Of a stretch of 64,000 bases of DNA, positions 15,001 through 27,733 are shown in pieces. Position numbers and translations under genes: made by a program. Below the pieces are notes generated by a model. That model was not told where the DNA came from. It searched no databases and saw only the letters and a list, made by a program, of their open reading frames with translations. Positions within the stretch are counted from its first letter, which is position 1. The number at the start of each line of letters is the position of its first letter. Source of the DNA: Lichenostomus cassidix (Eukaryota > Chordata > Aves > Passeriformes > Meliphagidae); the NCBI GenBank assembly GCA_008360975.2, contig CM039179.1, forward strand, positions 59,992,666-60,056,665, read 5' to 3'.

Positions 15001-18000
15001 ATATTCTTGTTAATGCAGTACCCAGTTTGAAAAATAGCAATAAAAGAAAGCCCTATGAAAAGTTTGGAAAGGCTTGTGTATCTCAGCAAGATACTCATCT
15101 CAGCAGCACATTCCCTGGTAGCTCATTAGCCACAACCATCACTGTGTAGTTAAACAGAGAACAAAGCTGTCTGTTTCTTAATCCCTGTCTCCTAAACACC
15201 TATAAATGGAATGGACATAACTCACTGTTCTGCTTAAGATGATCTTTAGTGCAGAGAGGGAGAAGAAGGTACTAGTCTTTGGTTTGGGTCATGGCTTAGC
15301 CATCTCCATCAGTGGCCAATCCACATTACAACACATGTCAGCTTTACATTCATCACCAGCAACAAATGCAGTTGGCATTCCAGGAGTTTCGTGGAGAGTA
15401 TCTAAAATCACTTCCAAATGTCTTCCATTGTTTATACACAGAACGCTTCATGACCTTTCTCTGCCCTTTGTTTTTTAGTTTGTACTTTTTGTTTTCTTTG
15501 CCTTCTCTCATTCTGCTGCCTGGCAAATACAGGCAGAGGCGAAGTGAGGACTGCAATTAGACAGCCATATCAAGCTTCATCTGCGGATTGCCTAACTGTA
15601 AGATTCAAGGTTTGGGAGTAGTGCCATCTGAGAAGGAAACAGAGAAAAAAAATTGGAAAATGACTACTTCCTCTTAATCCATAAAGCCTTCCAAAATTCA
15701 ATTAACATGTTCTAAACTAAACCATTCACACATGCTATGGCACTAAAATGTGTGATTCCAAATATAGACAAGAAAGTAGCTGCTCATAGATATTTATCAG
15801 AATTATAACATTCTCTGACCGTTCCACTTCAACCCTTTTTATTCAAGTGGCATCTGATGTAACCCTTTTGTACTTGAGAGGAACCAGGAAAATACCTACA
15901 GGCAATACAAATAAAAAGTCTGTGACTGCATAGGCTATCTGTTAAATAATGCTGTGAACCCCAAAGTCACTTGGAGAACACCGCTCCTATGCCTAGCGCT
16001 AGTATTGCTGTTTAATAATGCATACATGACTAAGTTTTCTGTCTTCCCTACAGCAAATTTTTCTTGTGATTTTACAGTTTCCCAGACTGGAATAACATTT
16101 TCACGTTCACAGACTCACTGATGCAACCAATAGGAAAACGACCTCTGTTTCAATTTACTGTGTGAAGTCTGTAAATACTGCTCGATAGTGAAGACTTGTA
16201 GGTAAAACTCTGCAAACAACTTTTTGCCGTTTTCTTGTGTAAAAGAGAGATAAAAGCATAGAAGCACCTCAGCTGCATTGTACATACAGCTACACATCTA
16301 TGCCTGCTCACCTCCTTTTCCTACAGCAGTTCAGCATCTCCAGCAGTTTCCAGAGCACTAACACCTGCACCCATCCCAGGTCAGATCTCCAGCTTGCACT
16401 AATGGATTTTTTCAGATAGATGGCAGTGCAACAGTGCATCCCAGTTTGATCCAGGGTCGAGATGCCATTTCAATGCTCAGACACTTTAACTAGGGGAATT
16501 ACTACATTATCAAAAGCACTTTTAGAAAGATGATGGCTTAGGACCCAATCCTGCTGCACAGTGATAGCACTGACTCATTGGAAGGGCTTAACTGGGTGCC
16601 AAGAACGTAAACATGGCAAAGAAGCATTTAGGATTTTACTTTCCATTCCTAGGAGCAACAAAGGATTTTTCTTTAATATATTCTAATAAACATAGTTTTA
16701 AAACACAAAGCTAAAGGATGACTAACAACACAAAATCCAAAAAGATATTGCATATTGGATACAGGAGAAGACATATCTGATTTTCAAGGGTCTGTAATAG
16801 CACAGATTTAGAAACAGTCCTGCAATAAGAACAGACAACTCCAAATCATTCTTATTGGCAAAAAACCTACAGTTACTACTTAACTGTGTGCCCTCTTCAT
16901 TCTAACAGACATTGTTATTAAGAGAGCGGAGTGAAATTTTAACCATTTAACTGCATGTAACCCAGCAAATCTCTTTCTCACAAAAGGAAATTATTAGGAA
17001 AGCAGCTGAAACAAATAGGAGTGAATCTCCCTGCACAATTAGTACTTCAGTACCTACTACGTGGGGATTTTGACATATAGCTATCATGATGTGGAAGCAT
17101 CCACCATCGTTTTGTTTTCTGTTTGCAGTAGGGGGTTGCTAGGAAACAAAATACTATTGTCTGATTTCATGATCTATTGCCTGGTTTGCCTGGCAATAAA
17201 GTCTTCTAAATCTATTACCGGATTATTTTGTATTTTACAGTGGGATTAAGACTAACATTAAAACACATGCACACAGAGATGAGCAGTAAAAAATGCCGCA
17301 AAATTCAGGGGAAAGTACGTATATATATTCCAGGTTGAGGAAGACAAACTATACTGAGGAAAAATGAACTCAAGCAATCTGGTGGTATTTATATACACAC
17401 ACACACTCACACGTGTATCAGCGCTCCTTGACTGTATCTATAGTTTTGCTGACTTGTCAAAGACTCTCTCACTACCAAGGATACAAAGCGTTCTCTTACT
17501 ACTGGAGAGCTACTGTACACCGCAAGTTCTGTAAATACCACATGCTGCAGAATGCCTGGTGCAGGCGAGCACACATGCCACCGTAATTTTTGTTCTTGGA
17601 ATTCAGCACTAGGTTGTTTCAGGGCTTTCATTTCTTTACATAATCTTTGTGCGGTTTTGGGGGTTTTTTTGCACATTTGGACAGACAGAAGAGTCAGTGA
17701 CAATTCCCTACTCTCCCCCTTCTTCTCTGGTTGTAACATAAATAAATAAATAATAAAAGAGAGAAATAAATAAAAGCACCAGGAAAAGCAATTTAAAATT
17801 GATAGCCATAATAGCAGATTTCATGTACGTTTGACAGTGGCTTGTCTTTGCAAAATGAAAGAATAAAAGATCACGAAAATCAAACAAATGTGAGTGCCTA
17901 TCAAGGCATTCCCACAACATGACAGAAGACCTCAACTGCAAAAAACAATCATACTTAAAAGCTGAGAGATAAATGAAGAGAGTTCAGCACGTCATAAAGA

Positions 18001-18719
18001 AAAAGGTTTTAAGTAAAACCTGCACAGTAGTTATTTCGCTTTTATGTATATCTACAATTTCACACCATGCACAACATGCACTATTTCAAAGTCCTTTCAA
18101 CTTACTTATTAATGCCTATGCATTTTATCACCCCATTTTAAAGCTGAGGAAAAGAATGAATGAGGTACATTGCAAAAAACATCAAAGCTTTTGACACGTT
18201 ACAGCAGAACTCCCAGTGATAAGGAGAAAAGAAGTAGTAACACACAACATAGAAAATACATAGTTCATGGGAAGGACCTGAAAGCTTCTTGCCTCTCCTG
18301 CCCAGAGATGGATTTAGTCAACCTCTATAGTTTCTGATAGGAAACTATCAGAAAGGAGCCCCTACCAAACCACATTTAGAATTCTAGAACAAAAGAGTAA
18401 AATGCAAGAGAGCTTCTTCTACCCCAAACAACAGCAAGCTACTTCTAGCAATTAGATAAAAGCAGCGGAAGATGGACACGACCCACAACCAATCCCTCCC
18501 CTCACCAGGGTCGGATACTGCTGTTCCTCGGCTGATAATCCGCTACAGTAACACTGCTAGTGACAAACGGAGCCTACGCCTCGGTGACACCGGGATCCTG
18601 TCACCTACAGCCTCACTGAAACCTGTTTTAAAACACTCTCTCAAGGAAAGAGAAGAAAGAAGAGAGGGATGGGACAGTCTTCTCCCGAGCCGCCACCAAA
18701 AACTGTTTTGCCAACTGTA
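9071..18719. other. non-coding, presumed ENOX1 intron 1
   Basis: No gene, RNA gene or strong repeat was recognised. Low-complexity items are a short AC run at about 17394-17411 and TAAA repeats at about 17740-17773. The region leads up to the CpG island and becomes more GC-rich from about 18480. Confidence 0.4.
18331..18354. repeat. short perfect inverted repeat
   Basis: Ten-base arms (tttctgatag / ctatcagaaa) pair perfectly around a four-base gaaa loop. It lies about 400 bases on the ENOX1-intron side of the CpG island. No function is implied by the sequence alone. Confidence 0.6.
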
Positions 18720-18921
18720 GGGGGGCTGCCGGCGACCTGGCAGCCGCAGCCGCTCAGCTCTTAGAGAGAAGGGGGGAGCGAGAGGCACCCCGGCTCCGGC
18801 TGCCCTGGGTGCGCTGCCCGCCTGCCCACGCGTGTGCCCCGGGGGAGGCTGCCCGGCGCGGGGGGGGCAGCGCCGGGCGCGGGAGCCCCGTTCTACCCGC
18901 GCTGCAGCAGAGACCGCAATT

Positions 18922-18943
18922 AAAAAAAAAAAAAAAAAAAAAA
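18922..18943. repeat. 22-base poly(A) run and adjoining AAAT repeats inside the CpG island
   Basis: An uninterrupted run of 22 adenines is followed by A-rich sequence and AAAT units to about 18972, in the middle of otherwise GC-rich DNA. On the minus strand it is a poly(T) tract about 130 bases downstream of the best candidate splice donor. Confidence 0.9.
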
Positions 18944-19068
18944 GGAAGAAAAGAAAAATAAATAAATAAATAGCCCGCTAGCGGGAATGGGAAAATAAAA
19001 GCCCAGCCTAAACAGGCGGACCCCAAACAACAACAAACACCGGGCGCCCAGGAGAGCAAACTTTCTGA

Positions 19069-19078
19069 CTCACCGGGA
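19069..19078 (-). other. ENOX1: candidate 5'-splice donor of ENOX1 first exon
   Basis: Read on the minus strand the sequence is cccg|gtgagt, a near-consensus donor with the exon ending at 19074. It is the best donor I could find inside the island. Weaker candidates lie at 19305 and 19309 (gtag/gtac contexts). Assignment to ENOX1 is inferred from gene order. RNA reads spanning this junction would confirm or refute it. Confidence 0.35.
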
Positions 19079-19490
19079 AGAGCCGGTGCCCGGGGGGCGC
19101 CGGGCAGCGGCGAGCGGCCCCGCGGGAGCGCAGCCGGAGCAGGAGCCGGAGCCGGAGCCGGGCGAGGCGAGCGCCGCCGGCGGGGCTGGGGCAGCGCGTC
19201 TCGCCCCGCTCCCGCCGCCCTCCCCTCCCTCCTTCCCTCCGTGCCCGTCCCTCCGCAGCGCCGGGAGCCGCCCGGGGCGGGCTGCCGCCGCGGGACCGCC
19301 GTACCTACCGCTGCCGGTGCGGGGCCGCGGAGCAGCGGGAGCCGCCGCCGCCGCCCCCCTTCGGCGGCTGCCGGGCCCGGCGGTGCTGCAGCAGGCGGAG
19401 GACGCCCCGCGGCGGCGGGGAGAGCGGGGCCGGGGTGCGGAGAGGCGGCGGCCGCCGAGGCACGGGCAGCGCGGTGCTTCTGCCCGTCCG

Positions 19491-19532
19491 GCTGTGTGAG
19501 CGTGTGTGTGTGTGTGAGTGTGTGTGCGTGTG
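19491..19532. repeat. GT/TG microsatellite in CpG island
   Basis: About 40 bases of imperfect GT repeat interrupted by ga and gc. It lies within the GC-rich island, probably in the 5' untranslated or proximal promoter part of the minus-strand gene. Confidence 0.85.
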
Positions 19533-19631
19533 CCGGGGAGGGATGCTGCAAGGGACCGAGGGAAAATTCTCCCCTCCTAGCAAAGCCGCCGACAAATGGC
19601 AAGGCAGGTGTGCAGGCGAGGCAAGGCTCCC

Positions 19632-19678
19632 GAAGGAGAAGGAGGAGGAGGAAGAGGAGGAGGAGGAAAGGGGAGAGG
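19632..19678. repeat. GGA/GAA purine tract
   Basis: A polypurine run made of gga, gaa and aggg units on the plus strand, polypyrimidine on the minus strand. Such tracts are common near vertebrate transcription starts. Confidence 0.8.
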
Positions 19679-22560
19679 GGCGGTGAGAAGGGCGGGGAGC
19701 GCACAGCCGTCACGGCGTCCCGGGGACAGCGGCCCCGCCGAGGAGGTGCCGGGCGCGGCCCCTGGAGCGAGCGCTGGGGCCGCACGAAGCGGGGTGAAGC
19801 CCCGCCGCAGCCGCGGGGAGCGCAGCCCGCTCCGCCGGAGGGGCGGGGAAGCGGCGGTGGGTGGGCGGCGGGGAGCGGGCTCTACGGAGCCGCGGGGACG
19901 GCGGCGGGAGGGGTGCGAGCGCCAGGCACCCCGAGCTGAGCATCCTGCCGCAAGTTTTCCCCGAGGCCTCCCCCGCCTCAAACGCCCCCTGTGCTACGCG
20001 CAGCACCCTGTGCAGCTTGAGGAGCTGCACCCCAGCCGACGGGATCGGTGCTTTCTTTGGGAATCCTTCCGTGAGGAATAGTTACATGTCTTATCTGCAG
20101 AGGCTCCCACTTCCCGTTTAGCTGTGGCTTCGAACCAGCACCTTTTAGGGAACACCCTTAGCTAGAGGGTCTGGTTTTTTGCTTATTCATCTCCCGGGCA
20201 GTAGAAAACCCTCAAGTGTGGCAAGAGCACCTGACCTCACCTTTCATCCGGGAAGCCGTGGAGTAGGTGACCGGGGACAGCGCTTCCCAGGACAAGCCCA
20301 GGGGTGCTGGCAGCAACAAGTGCTTCCCCAGAGCAAGTGCTGCTCCCAGAGAGGCTGTTGAACGCCTCGTCTTAGCAAAAAGTTATGGAAGGCTTTTTTC
20401 AGCTGCATCTCTGCTCCCACGGAAGGTGCTGGCTAATCTGAACTCTTTCTACTATTTGAAAGGGGAAAACCTGCTTCTTTCCTGGCCTGAATTACCATGC
20501 AGGGCTGTTGTAAGCAGTCCCTTTCCTCTGTAGAGATGGTTGTGATTTAGTGCCAGAGAAAGCCTTTGTATGCCCATTTATAATGTGTTTCAGCACACTT
20601 CTAGGTGACGATTAGTTGGTAAGTGAAAAGTGGCTGTGGCTGAAAGGTGGAAACTAACATCAGGTATTAAATATTGCACACAGCAGCTATGATTTCTAGT
20701 GGTAGGAAGAAAATCTGATAGCAAAAACTCCTGCCTATTATTTTCCACAGTACTTCTTTCACCAAAGCTGTATGGAATTACATCCACAGGTGTTGGGCTA
20801 ATTATGTATGCTTACCAGCCCATCACTTTGGGTCTACCAGCAAGCACACTTATGCAACAGAAGCAATTTCCACACCACTGGGCTCATCTGATTTAAACAA
20901 TACTGGCTTGTGTTGCCTCTGTGTGTAGTTTTTTTCCCTTGGCTGGCAGGGTTAGTGTCACAGCTTTAGTTTGAGGAGTGACAACAAATAGTACTGACAC
21001 ATATTATAGCAAGCAACACAAGGACACACATGGAGGACAAAATAAGGAAATTAATGCACTGACTTAGGTAAAGAGCTGGAGCCCCTCTTGGTCCACGTGT
21101 GCAGATGTGGATTACTTGTTTCCTGACTGGTTCTTGCTTTGCTTTTTAGTGGCAGATAGCCGAATAAAGAAAAAGTTGCTGGAAGAATTTCTGTTAAATG
21201 TAGCCCTGATGAAAGTAAGATGTAATTATAGCTTGGGCATCCTCTTCTGTGTTATTTACAAGTTAACCCATCTTTTCAGTCTTTTGAAGCCCAGGCCCTA
21301 AGCCTGTTCAGCCCTAAGCAAGCATCTTTTAAAAAGCACACAGAAATCCTGTGAGGAAATTCATTAACAACTTGTACTTCACCTGTAGTGTAAACTAGCT
21401 TGCAAAATCAAGGACTAGTTTAAAAAACCACACAAATTTCAGGGCCTGAATATATTTCTGAAATGTATTGCCTTTGGCTGTGTTAAATTTGCTTCTTCAT
21501 CTTTTTCTCCTAACACTGAATGTAATTGTACTTAGAGACACTCACAGTTAACAACACAACAAGGTTTAACCACACTCCTCTTGACTGTTGCATAAGCCCT
21601 GGATGATATAAAACAGAGATAAAAGAAAATATTTTTGTCAGTGTTGGTCTTGTTTAATGTAACTCACTGAAGCAGGAAAACGCCTGATGAGGTTATTTCA
21701 TTATGGCAGTTTAGGGTTCTCCCCTCCTTCCTTCCCTAAGAACTGCCTGGACAAGCACAAGCACACAAACACAGATGCACGAACCTGCAGAAAAAGGTGT
21801 TACTGTCTTTCACTAACACATTCAGCATTTATTTCTTATTTGTAGGTTGGTACAGAGATGAGTTCCAGCCAAGACCTCACTTTGTTATGTTCTGAATAGC
21901 TCTTGGGAAGTTTCTGGCTTGACCCTGGAGACTTTACAGTCTAATTTTTTAATAACTGAAGGATTATTTTTTTTAATTTAAAAAAGGACTCATTTTAGCT
22001 GTCACATAAGCATGCATTATATCCCAAGACTTCAATCGGAGCTGCACAGACATATCTGAGAGCACAATTAGGCCCTCTGGACCTTTTAAAGCTTCAAAAA
22101 TAGTCATATGTAATTCCTTCTTCTGTGGATCCTGCAAGCTTTAAGAGAATTTCTGAAAGCTGTAAATTCCTATTTATCCACTAAGAGGCTCACGGGCAAT
22201 CTTCCCCTAATGGAAATAGAACTGTAAAGCTGAAACATTAATATACACAATATGATACATTAGGCAGGGAGACTCGTCGGAGCCAGCAAGAGGGCACAGC
22301 GGCTGTGCCGCGACAGAGCCAGAGCAAAACAGGTTCACTCCACTTTCTTGGCTTCCTGCATGTGGGTTTTACTACTATTATTAGTACTGCACAGTTCTCT
22401 CTTTAAAAAATATTTTAAAAAAGACCAAAAAAAACCTCAACAAACCCATCTGACCCTTGAATTCCTCATCTGCATTGGCTAGCAGCTGGTGCTGGTGAAT
22501 GGGAGGGCACCGTTTGGTCTAAATGCAAGACAGCTATTCTTCAATAACTGTGCTGTTAAT

Positions 22561-22692
22561 ATGCAAATCTCAGCCCTCTGCCAACTGTAATCTCCTGCCT
22601 CTGATTGGCTTCAGCAATGAAAAAGATCCAGGTTACTCGTTAGCAGGGAAAATATGCTCTTCAGGTTCCCCCTTAAGATGAGGCACTATAAA
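22561..22692 (+). promoter_or_regulatory. octamer + CCAAT + TATA cluster
   Basis: A perfect octamer ATGCAAAT lies at 22561-22568, an inverted CCAAT box (ATTGG) at 22604-22608 and a TATAAA at 22687-22692, within 132 bases. An upstream GC-richer patch (22273-22325) precedes them. The order resembles a TATA promoter reading rightward or an enhancer module, but no coding frame of recognisable family follows. Confidence 0.25.
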
Positions 22693-25600
22693 GCCTCGAG
22701 AACATGCAGTCTAGCGACAAACAACAACAAAGCAAGACAAAGAGAAGCCAAGAAAATGGGATTAGAAACACAGTAAAAGAGAAAACTGTGCATTTAAAAA
22801 TTTTCCTGATTCCTTTTCTTCTTCCTAGCTTTCCCTTGGGAGTTTTGCCAGTGACTGCAGATGGGCCGTTTTTGTTAAATTTTTTTCAACCCTTGCTTTC
22901 TACATATGATGTTGTACTCAAGTTCACAGCAAAAGACTTGAATTTGTTCGGGGAATGTAATTTCTGTACTGGAAAGTATGCACGTGTCTGTCTTCATGAG
23001 TCAGCTTTGTTGGCTGGCAAACAGAATAGTAGGAGGCAATATATCCAAATGTATTGATAAATATCTTGATACCAAAAAGGTGAATGGAGCAATTGAGCAA
23101 GAAACAGTCCATGGTTCAACACTTCAAAAGACATAGCAAAAACCAGCCACCAATATCAGCACCAATATTGGTATATTCTTCGCAGAACAGTGACTTAGCT
23201 AACCTCAGAACTTAGCTCAATGTTTTCTGCAAGACATGAGCTGATGGGAATGCTCATGCCAACTAAACTGTTGAGACAAACAGTTCAGTTTTCATCAGTG
23301 TCCAACACAGCATACAAGAGAAAGATGTGTCCTCCTTCACATGGTACAAAAGTTAAATCATTCTACCAACTCTGGTAGTGTTAAATTCTGAGAAACCTTT
23401 GCAGAGCTGGGTTGGGCTTGGGGGTCTCCAAAGCAGGTGTGCAGCCACCCTGCTCCTCCATCTTTGGCTTTATTTTGTAAATTTTCTTTCATTCTTGCAA
23501 TTCACCTTTCCTGAAACATAACAAGGTATATTGTATTCACTCCTGTTCAGATGCAGCCAGCTCTCCTGCTTCCTGCTCTGAGGTGGCAGATGAGATCAAG
23601 TTGGTAATTTTTTAGATCAATGTACCTGGGCTGAAATTGTGTTCCCAGGAAAATCAGTATTAATTTTATCATCAGTTTTGTCCCAGCTGTGATTTTGCTT
23701 CTCAGGGCTGGCAGCAGAGTGTTTTTGGAGGACTGGGCATTGACTCTAATTTCCCAATAAGATGAAGAAGGCCAGGTGCCATTCGTTTTCAATGAGTGAC
23801 TCTTTTCTTTCCTCAGGCTTTTCACCAAGGGGGAGCTAGATAATTTTTCTGTGGGTGGACAATTCCTCTGACTAAAAAGAAGCACAGTTCTGAGAAGTAT
23901 GGCAATCTTGCCTGTTTCCCACAAAGCAGGTAAGGCAGCTCCTTGTACAAATTGCTAGACAAAAAGTGAAGCACACGCACCTGTGGGGAACCTGCAGTGA
24001 GAGTGTGATGGGGTTACCTGACTGCAAGTCCTTGAATACCTGGGAAGGATGGAGGGCTGAGCTCAGAGAGGGCTTCACACAGGGCTTTTGATTAACTTGC
24101 CACAAAGAGAGATGCTGTAAAAAATAGAGAGCTGTGCCACAAAGCCACTTTCTTTTCTGTCTCATGCATTTCAGATACAAAGATAATGGGAAGAGCACAG
24201 AGAAATGAAGGCAGATATCTGAAACTAAAGGTTAGAAAGAAAAGATTTTGACAGGAACTACGTAGGCTTCCCACAGCAAAGGTCAAATTGTGACCTCCAT
24301 GCAAATTAAGGCCCCTTCAGCTATTGTAAAAGAACTTCAGAATTTCAGTTTCAGAAAAAGCCTGAAAAATGCATTATGCAATCCCTCTGTTGGGGATTTT
24401 TCCTAAGGGGTTAGACTGTCTCTTTCTAATATATATATAAGGATTCTCATTCAATAAACAATAATAAATCTCAGAAATAATTAACTCTTAAATGTGTTCT
24501 CCGTGGTCTTGCTTTAGGGAAGAAGGGGAGAAAAAAACCTCTACATGCTTCAGTAGGCAGAGCTAGAAGCACGTCCAACCAGATAATTGACATAGCCGTT
24601 GAGCCAGCACAGTGTTAACTCTGTTTTAAGCTTCCTCAAATCATCTAGCTTTAGAAACCATGTAACTTAATTGGATTGCTACAGACCTGACAGCTCCCCG
24701 TGTACTGTATGCTAACGGATTGCGTCGCTGCTCTATGATCGGGTACGTGAGCTAATGCTGCCAGTCCTGGGAACTGCCACCAGCCTGGAGCTTGGTTTTC
24801 ATCTTCCAGTCCCTATCAGAAGATGAAAACAACTGTGTTCCTCTCCTAAGTCTGAAAAATTAAATTCTGGGAGAATTGAAAGCCACTGTGTATGGAAAGC
24901 AGGGTATTTGGGCTAAAGCTCACATCGTTGATCACGTAGGTGGTTTTCCACCCTGTGGCCAGTTCCACCGAAACTGCAGTTAACTCAAACAGGCTTCTCA
25001 AAATAATCACTCTTACTTAGATAAGGAAAACTCTGCTGAACTAAGTCTTTATAATCCCACAGGAAAAAATATGAAGACAGTTTACAAGGCAACACTACAT
25101 ATGCTCAGTAAACACATCTAGATAATACAAGCTAAATAGCAGGCTGACAAATCCAAAAATGCAGTTTCGGTTTCCACATTAATAAAGCAAAAACCAAGAA
25201 TATTTGTGAGCTGGAGATGGCCCCAAGGCACGCGTTATAGGTAGGTGCCAAATCATCATCAAAATCTGTAAGAATTAAGATAGCTCTCTGCCATTTGAGT
25301 CAGAACACACCTCCCTGGCTTCAGAGATTTTTCAAAAGAGAAGATTAGTATTTTGACCTTTATTCTGTCTCTTTGCTGCTGATCTCCTGAATGCCTACTA
25401 TACTTTATCACTGTCCTGCTTATTTTGTAATTTTTATTTAGAAGTCACCCAAAGCAGGCATAATCCTTGTTCTTAATTCTTATCCAGATATTATTGCCCC
25501 ATCTTGGCACTGGCGTGGGGGGAGGAAGGGAGTGTATTCAAAGCATAGACCTGCTCAATTTTTCTCATGTTAATGTCAATAAATAGTGAGTTAAGTAGGT

Positions 25601-27714
25601 ACTGATTATTTTGTAGAAAAAATACCTTTTTCTTTTTTCAACAACACCATGGGTAATTTTCAAAACAGACAGATGTAAATATTCTGCAACAATTAATTTA
25701 AGTAGGCTAGTCCTGATTTTTGTTCTTTGAGGTGGAGGGCAGGTTTGTTGTTTCATTTTCTTTTAAATTCTTGATAGTGACATCTTTGCAGAAAATGATG
25801 TATAAAGTTACTATGTCCAGACGCTCTTCTGTGAGGGCACTGTCACCATTTTTTCCTCAGCTGTCCCTCTTCTTTCTGCCTTCGGTGATAAGTGGTCCTT
25901 GTGCAAACCCATCAGATAGGCTGTTAAAGGATTATTTTTCCCAAACTAGACCATTCTTCAAGTCAAAGACCCAACCTGACCTACCTTGCCCATGAAGATC
26001 TCCCTAAGTGAGACTGTAAAATCTTTCCACTGTTCTTTGTCATAACCACATCACTATGCAAAGTTTCTACAACCCATTAACTATCTATATAGTCAATCCA
26101 TGCATTTTCCATGCATACGTGCATCAAATAATCCTTAATTCAAGCAACTCTTACTCCCAACATTGCACTCTGGTGTTGCAACTAGTCCAGATTTTTACTA
26201 GGAGGAGAAATTCTGATTTTTTTCCTGATTTTTTTAGTTCAGACATCACTCTAATGCAGCCACAGGTAGGGTGGCTCTTTAGCAATACACAGCAGTGCTA
26301 TGTAATGTGATGATCAAGAATGGAAAAGAGAGACTAATGTATTCAGCTGAATCGGCAACTGAAATTTCCATGGGTGGATTATAATTACCTAAGCTGGCAT
26401 TCTGCCAGGACACTGGGGTTGACATTATTACTGCTACAATACTCCTATTTATGAATAATATGGAAAAAAAGTAGCAACAGGATTTTTTAATTGAACCAGT
26501 GTGAACCCAGCTACAGTAGGTTGCAGTCCAATTAAAATTGACAACCCAGTGAAGTGGATACACATAACACAGAGATAAATATAGAAAATCCAAGTTGTTC
26601 TCTTTTTCTTTTTCTTCTCCTTTTGGTGTGTAGGGTTTTTTTTTCCTGCTGGATATTTAATTTCATTTTCTGAATCTTTTGATGCCAGGAAACTATCATT
26701 GACTGGAAACACTTACCAGCTTTTTGCAGCCAGTTTTCATAACTTAAAATAAAGATGGAAAAATATATCCTTTTAAATGTTTCAGCATTGCATTTCTTTC
26801 CTTTTCTACGGCACACAGTATTAAAATTACATTGGCTGTGCAGCAGGAGATTAGAAAGAGCAACTGCTTTTAACCTTTAATAGTAAATGACGTTGAAGTC
26901 GCTAAATCTCTTTGAAGCACACAAAGTGCATGCACTATCAATTTAAAACTTGGGGCTAACCTTCAAGCAAGCAGTCTGATCCCCCACCAAAAATGCTGCA
27001 GAGGCTAACTCCTGAAAGGCAAAACGACTTCCTTATCTCTTTTTTTCTTTTGGGAAAAAATAATTGCTTGAAATGGCATAAAATACATTGCACTGTTTGC
27101 TCCTGGTTCTATATTCTTTACTCTCATGAGTATGTCTTTCTCAGGGACACAGGACCATGCAAGCAGCCACAGATGTCAATGGGACTCCTTGGGAATTACT
27201 ATCCTTACCTGGCAGAGGTGTTGCAAGGCACACTTCATTAGTGTTCTGATGCACTCTGAGAGCCCCAGATAACAGCTGCTATATATTGTAATGAAATACT
27301 ACTATTCATTATTACAGAAGAGCTAAACCATGTTTGTAATTGACCATTGCCTGATTCTTTTCTAAAGTTATTGGGTTTGGAGATATGTCTCAAAGTAAAT
27401 CTGCTATTTAATAGGATGAAGAAAGTCAAGCAGCAATGGGGTGTGTTTTGAGAGCAAAACAGAAGAAAGCTCCCCTGGGCTGTATCCTATTGACCTCTAG
27501 TTCCATTATTGTTTCTAAAATGTTTTTCCATTTAAGGCATTGCCACTGAGTCCTTCCCAGAAAGCTTTGGGAAAGGATATAAAGTGAGGTCTTTACTAAG
27601 CTTGTAAGTAACATCTCTAAAACTGGAGGGTTGATTCATGTTTTGCTGACAGCCAGGTTTAAGGGGGGAAAACCCTCTAGGCTTTAGTTATGAATCTTCT
27701 ATAATATAATAAAT

Positions 27715-27733
27715 GGTGCCATCTACTGGCACT
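27715..27733 (-). promoter_or_regulatory. CTCF-like motif
   Basis: On the minus strand the core CCAGTAGATGGCA fits the CTCF core CCASYAGRKGGCR at every position. It is a single motif in AT-rich intergenic DNA. Occupancy cannot be judged from sequence. Confidence 0.5.

Larger units (their letters stand above)
18720..19990 (-). promoter_or_regulatory. ENOX1: CpG island, probable ENOX1 promoter and first exon
   Basis: About 1.3 kb of very GC- and CpG-dense DNA stands out sharply from AT-rich flanks, as expected of an unmethylated vertebrate promoter. GC-box-like GGGCGG or CCGCCC strings are frequent. The next genes to the right are CCDC122 (minus) and LACC1 (plus), and in mammals the gene on the far side of CCDC122 is ENOX1 on the minus strand. 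The island is therefore assigned to the ENOX1 5' end. No ENOX1 coding exon is in the window, which fits that gene having 5'-untranslated exons and very long first introns. Long open frames crossing the island in several frames are a GC-content artefact. It could instead serve an unannotated non-coding transcript. Confidence 0.55.

Noticed and set aside
18754..19785. 343-codon open frame on the minus strand and several overlapping long frames on both strands of the CpG island
   Set aside because: Stop codons are rare in GC-rich DNA. The translations are low-complexity Pro/Arg/Ala/Gly, contain the microsatellites and match no family.
22279..22300. CTCF-like string agccagcaagagggcac
   Set aside because: Needs an inserted base or three mismatches to fit the core motif.
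22704..23057. 117-codon plus-strand frame just after the TATA-like cluster
   Set aside because: No recognisable domain, no splice or homology support, ordinary composition for chance frames in AT-rich DNA.
23161..23172. 12-base palindrome accaatattggt
   Set aside because: Too short to be unusual in AT-rich DNA of this length.
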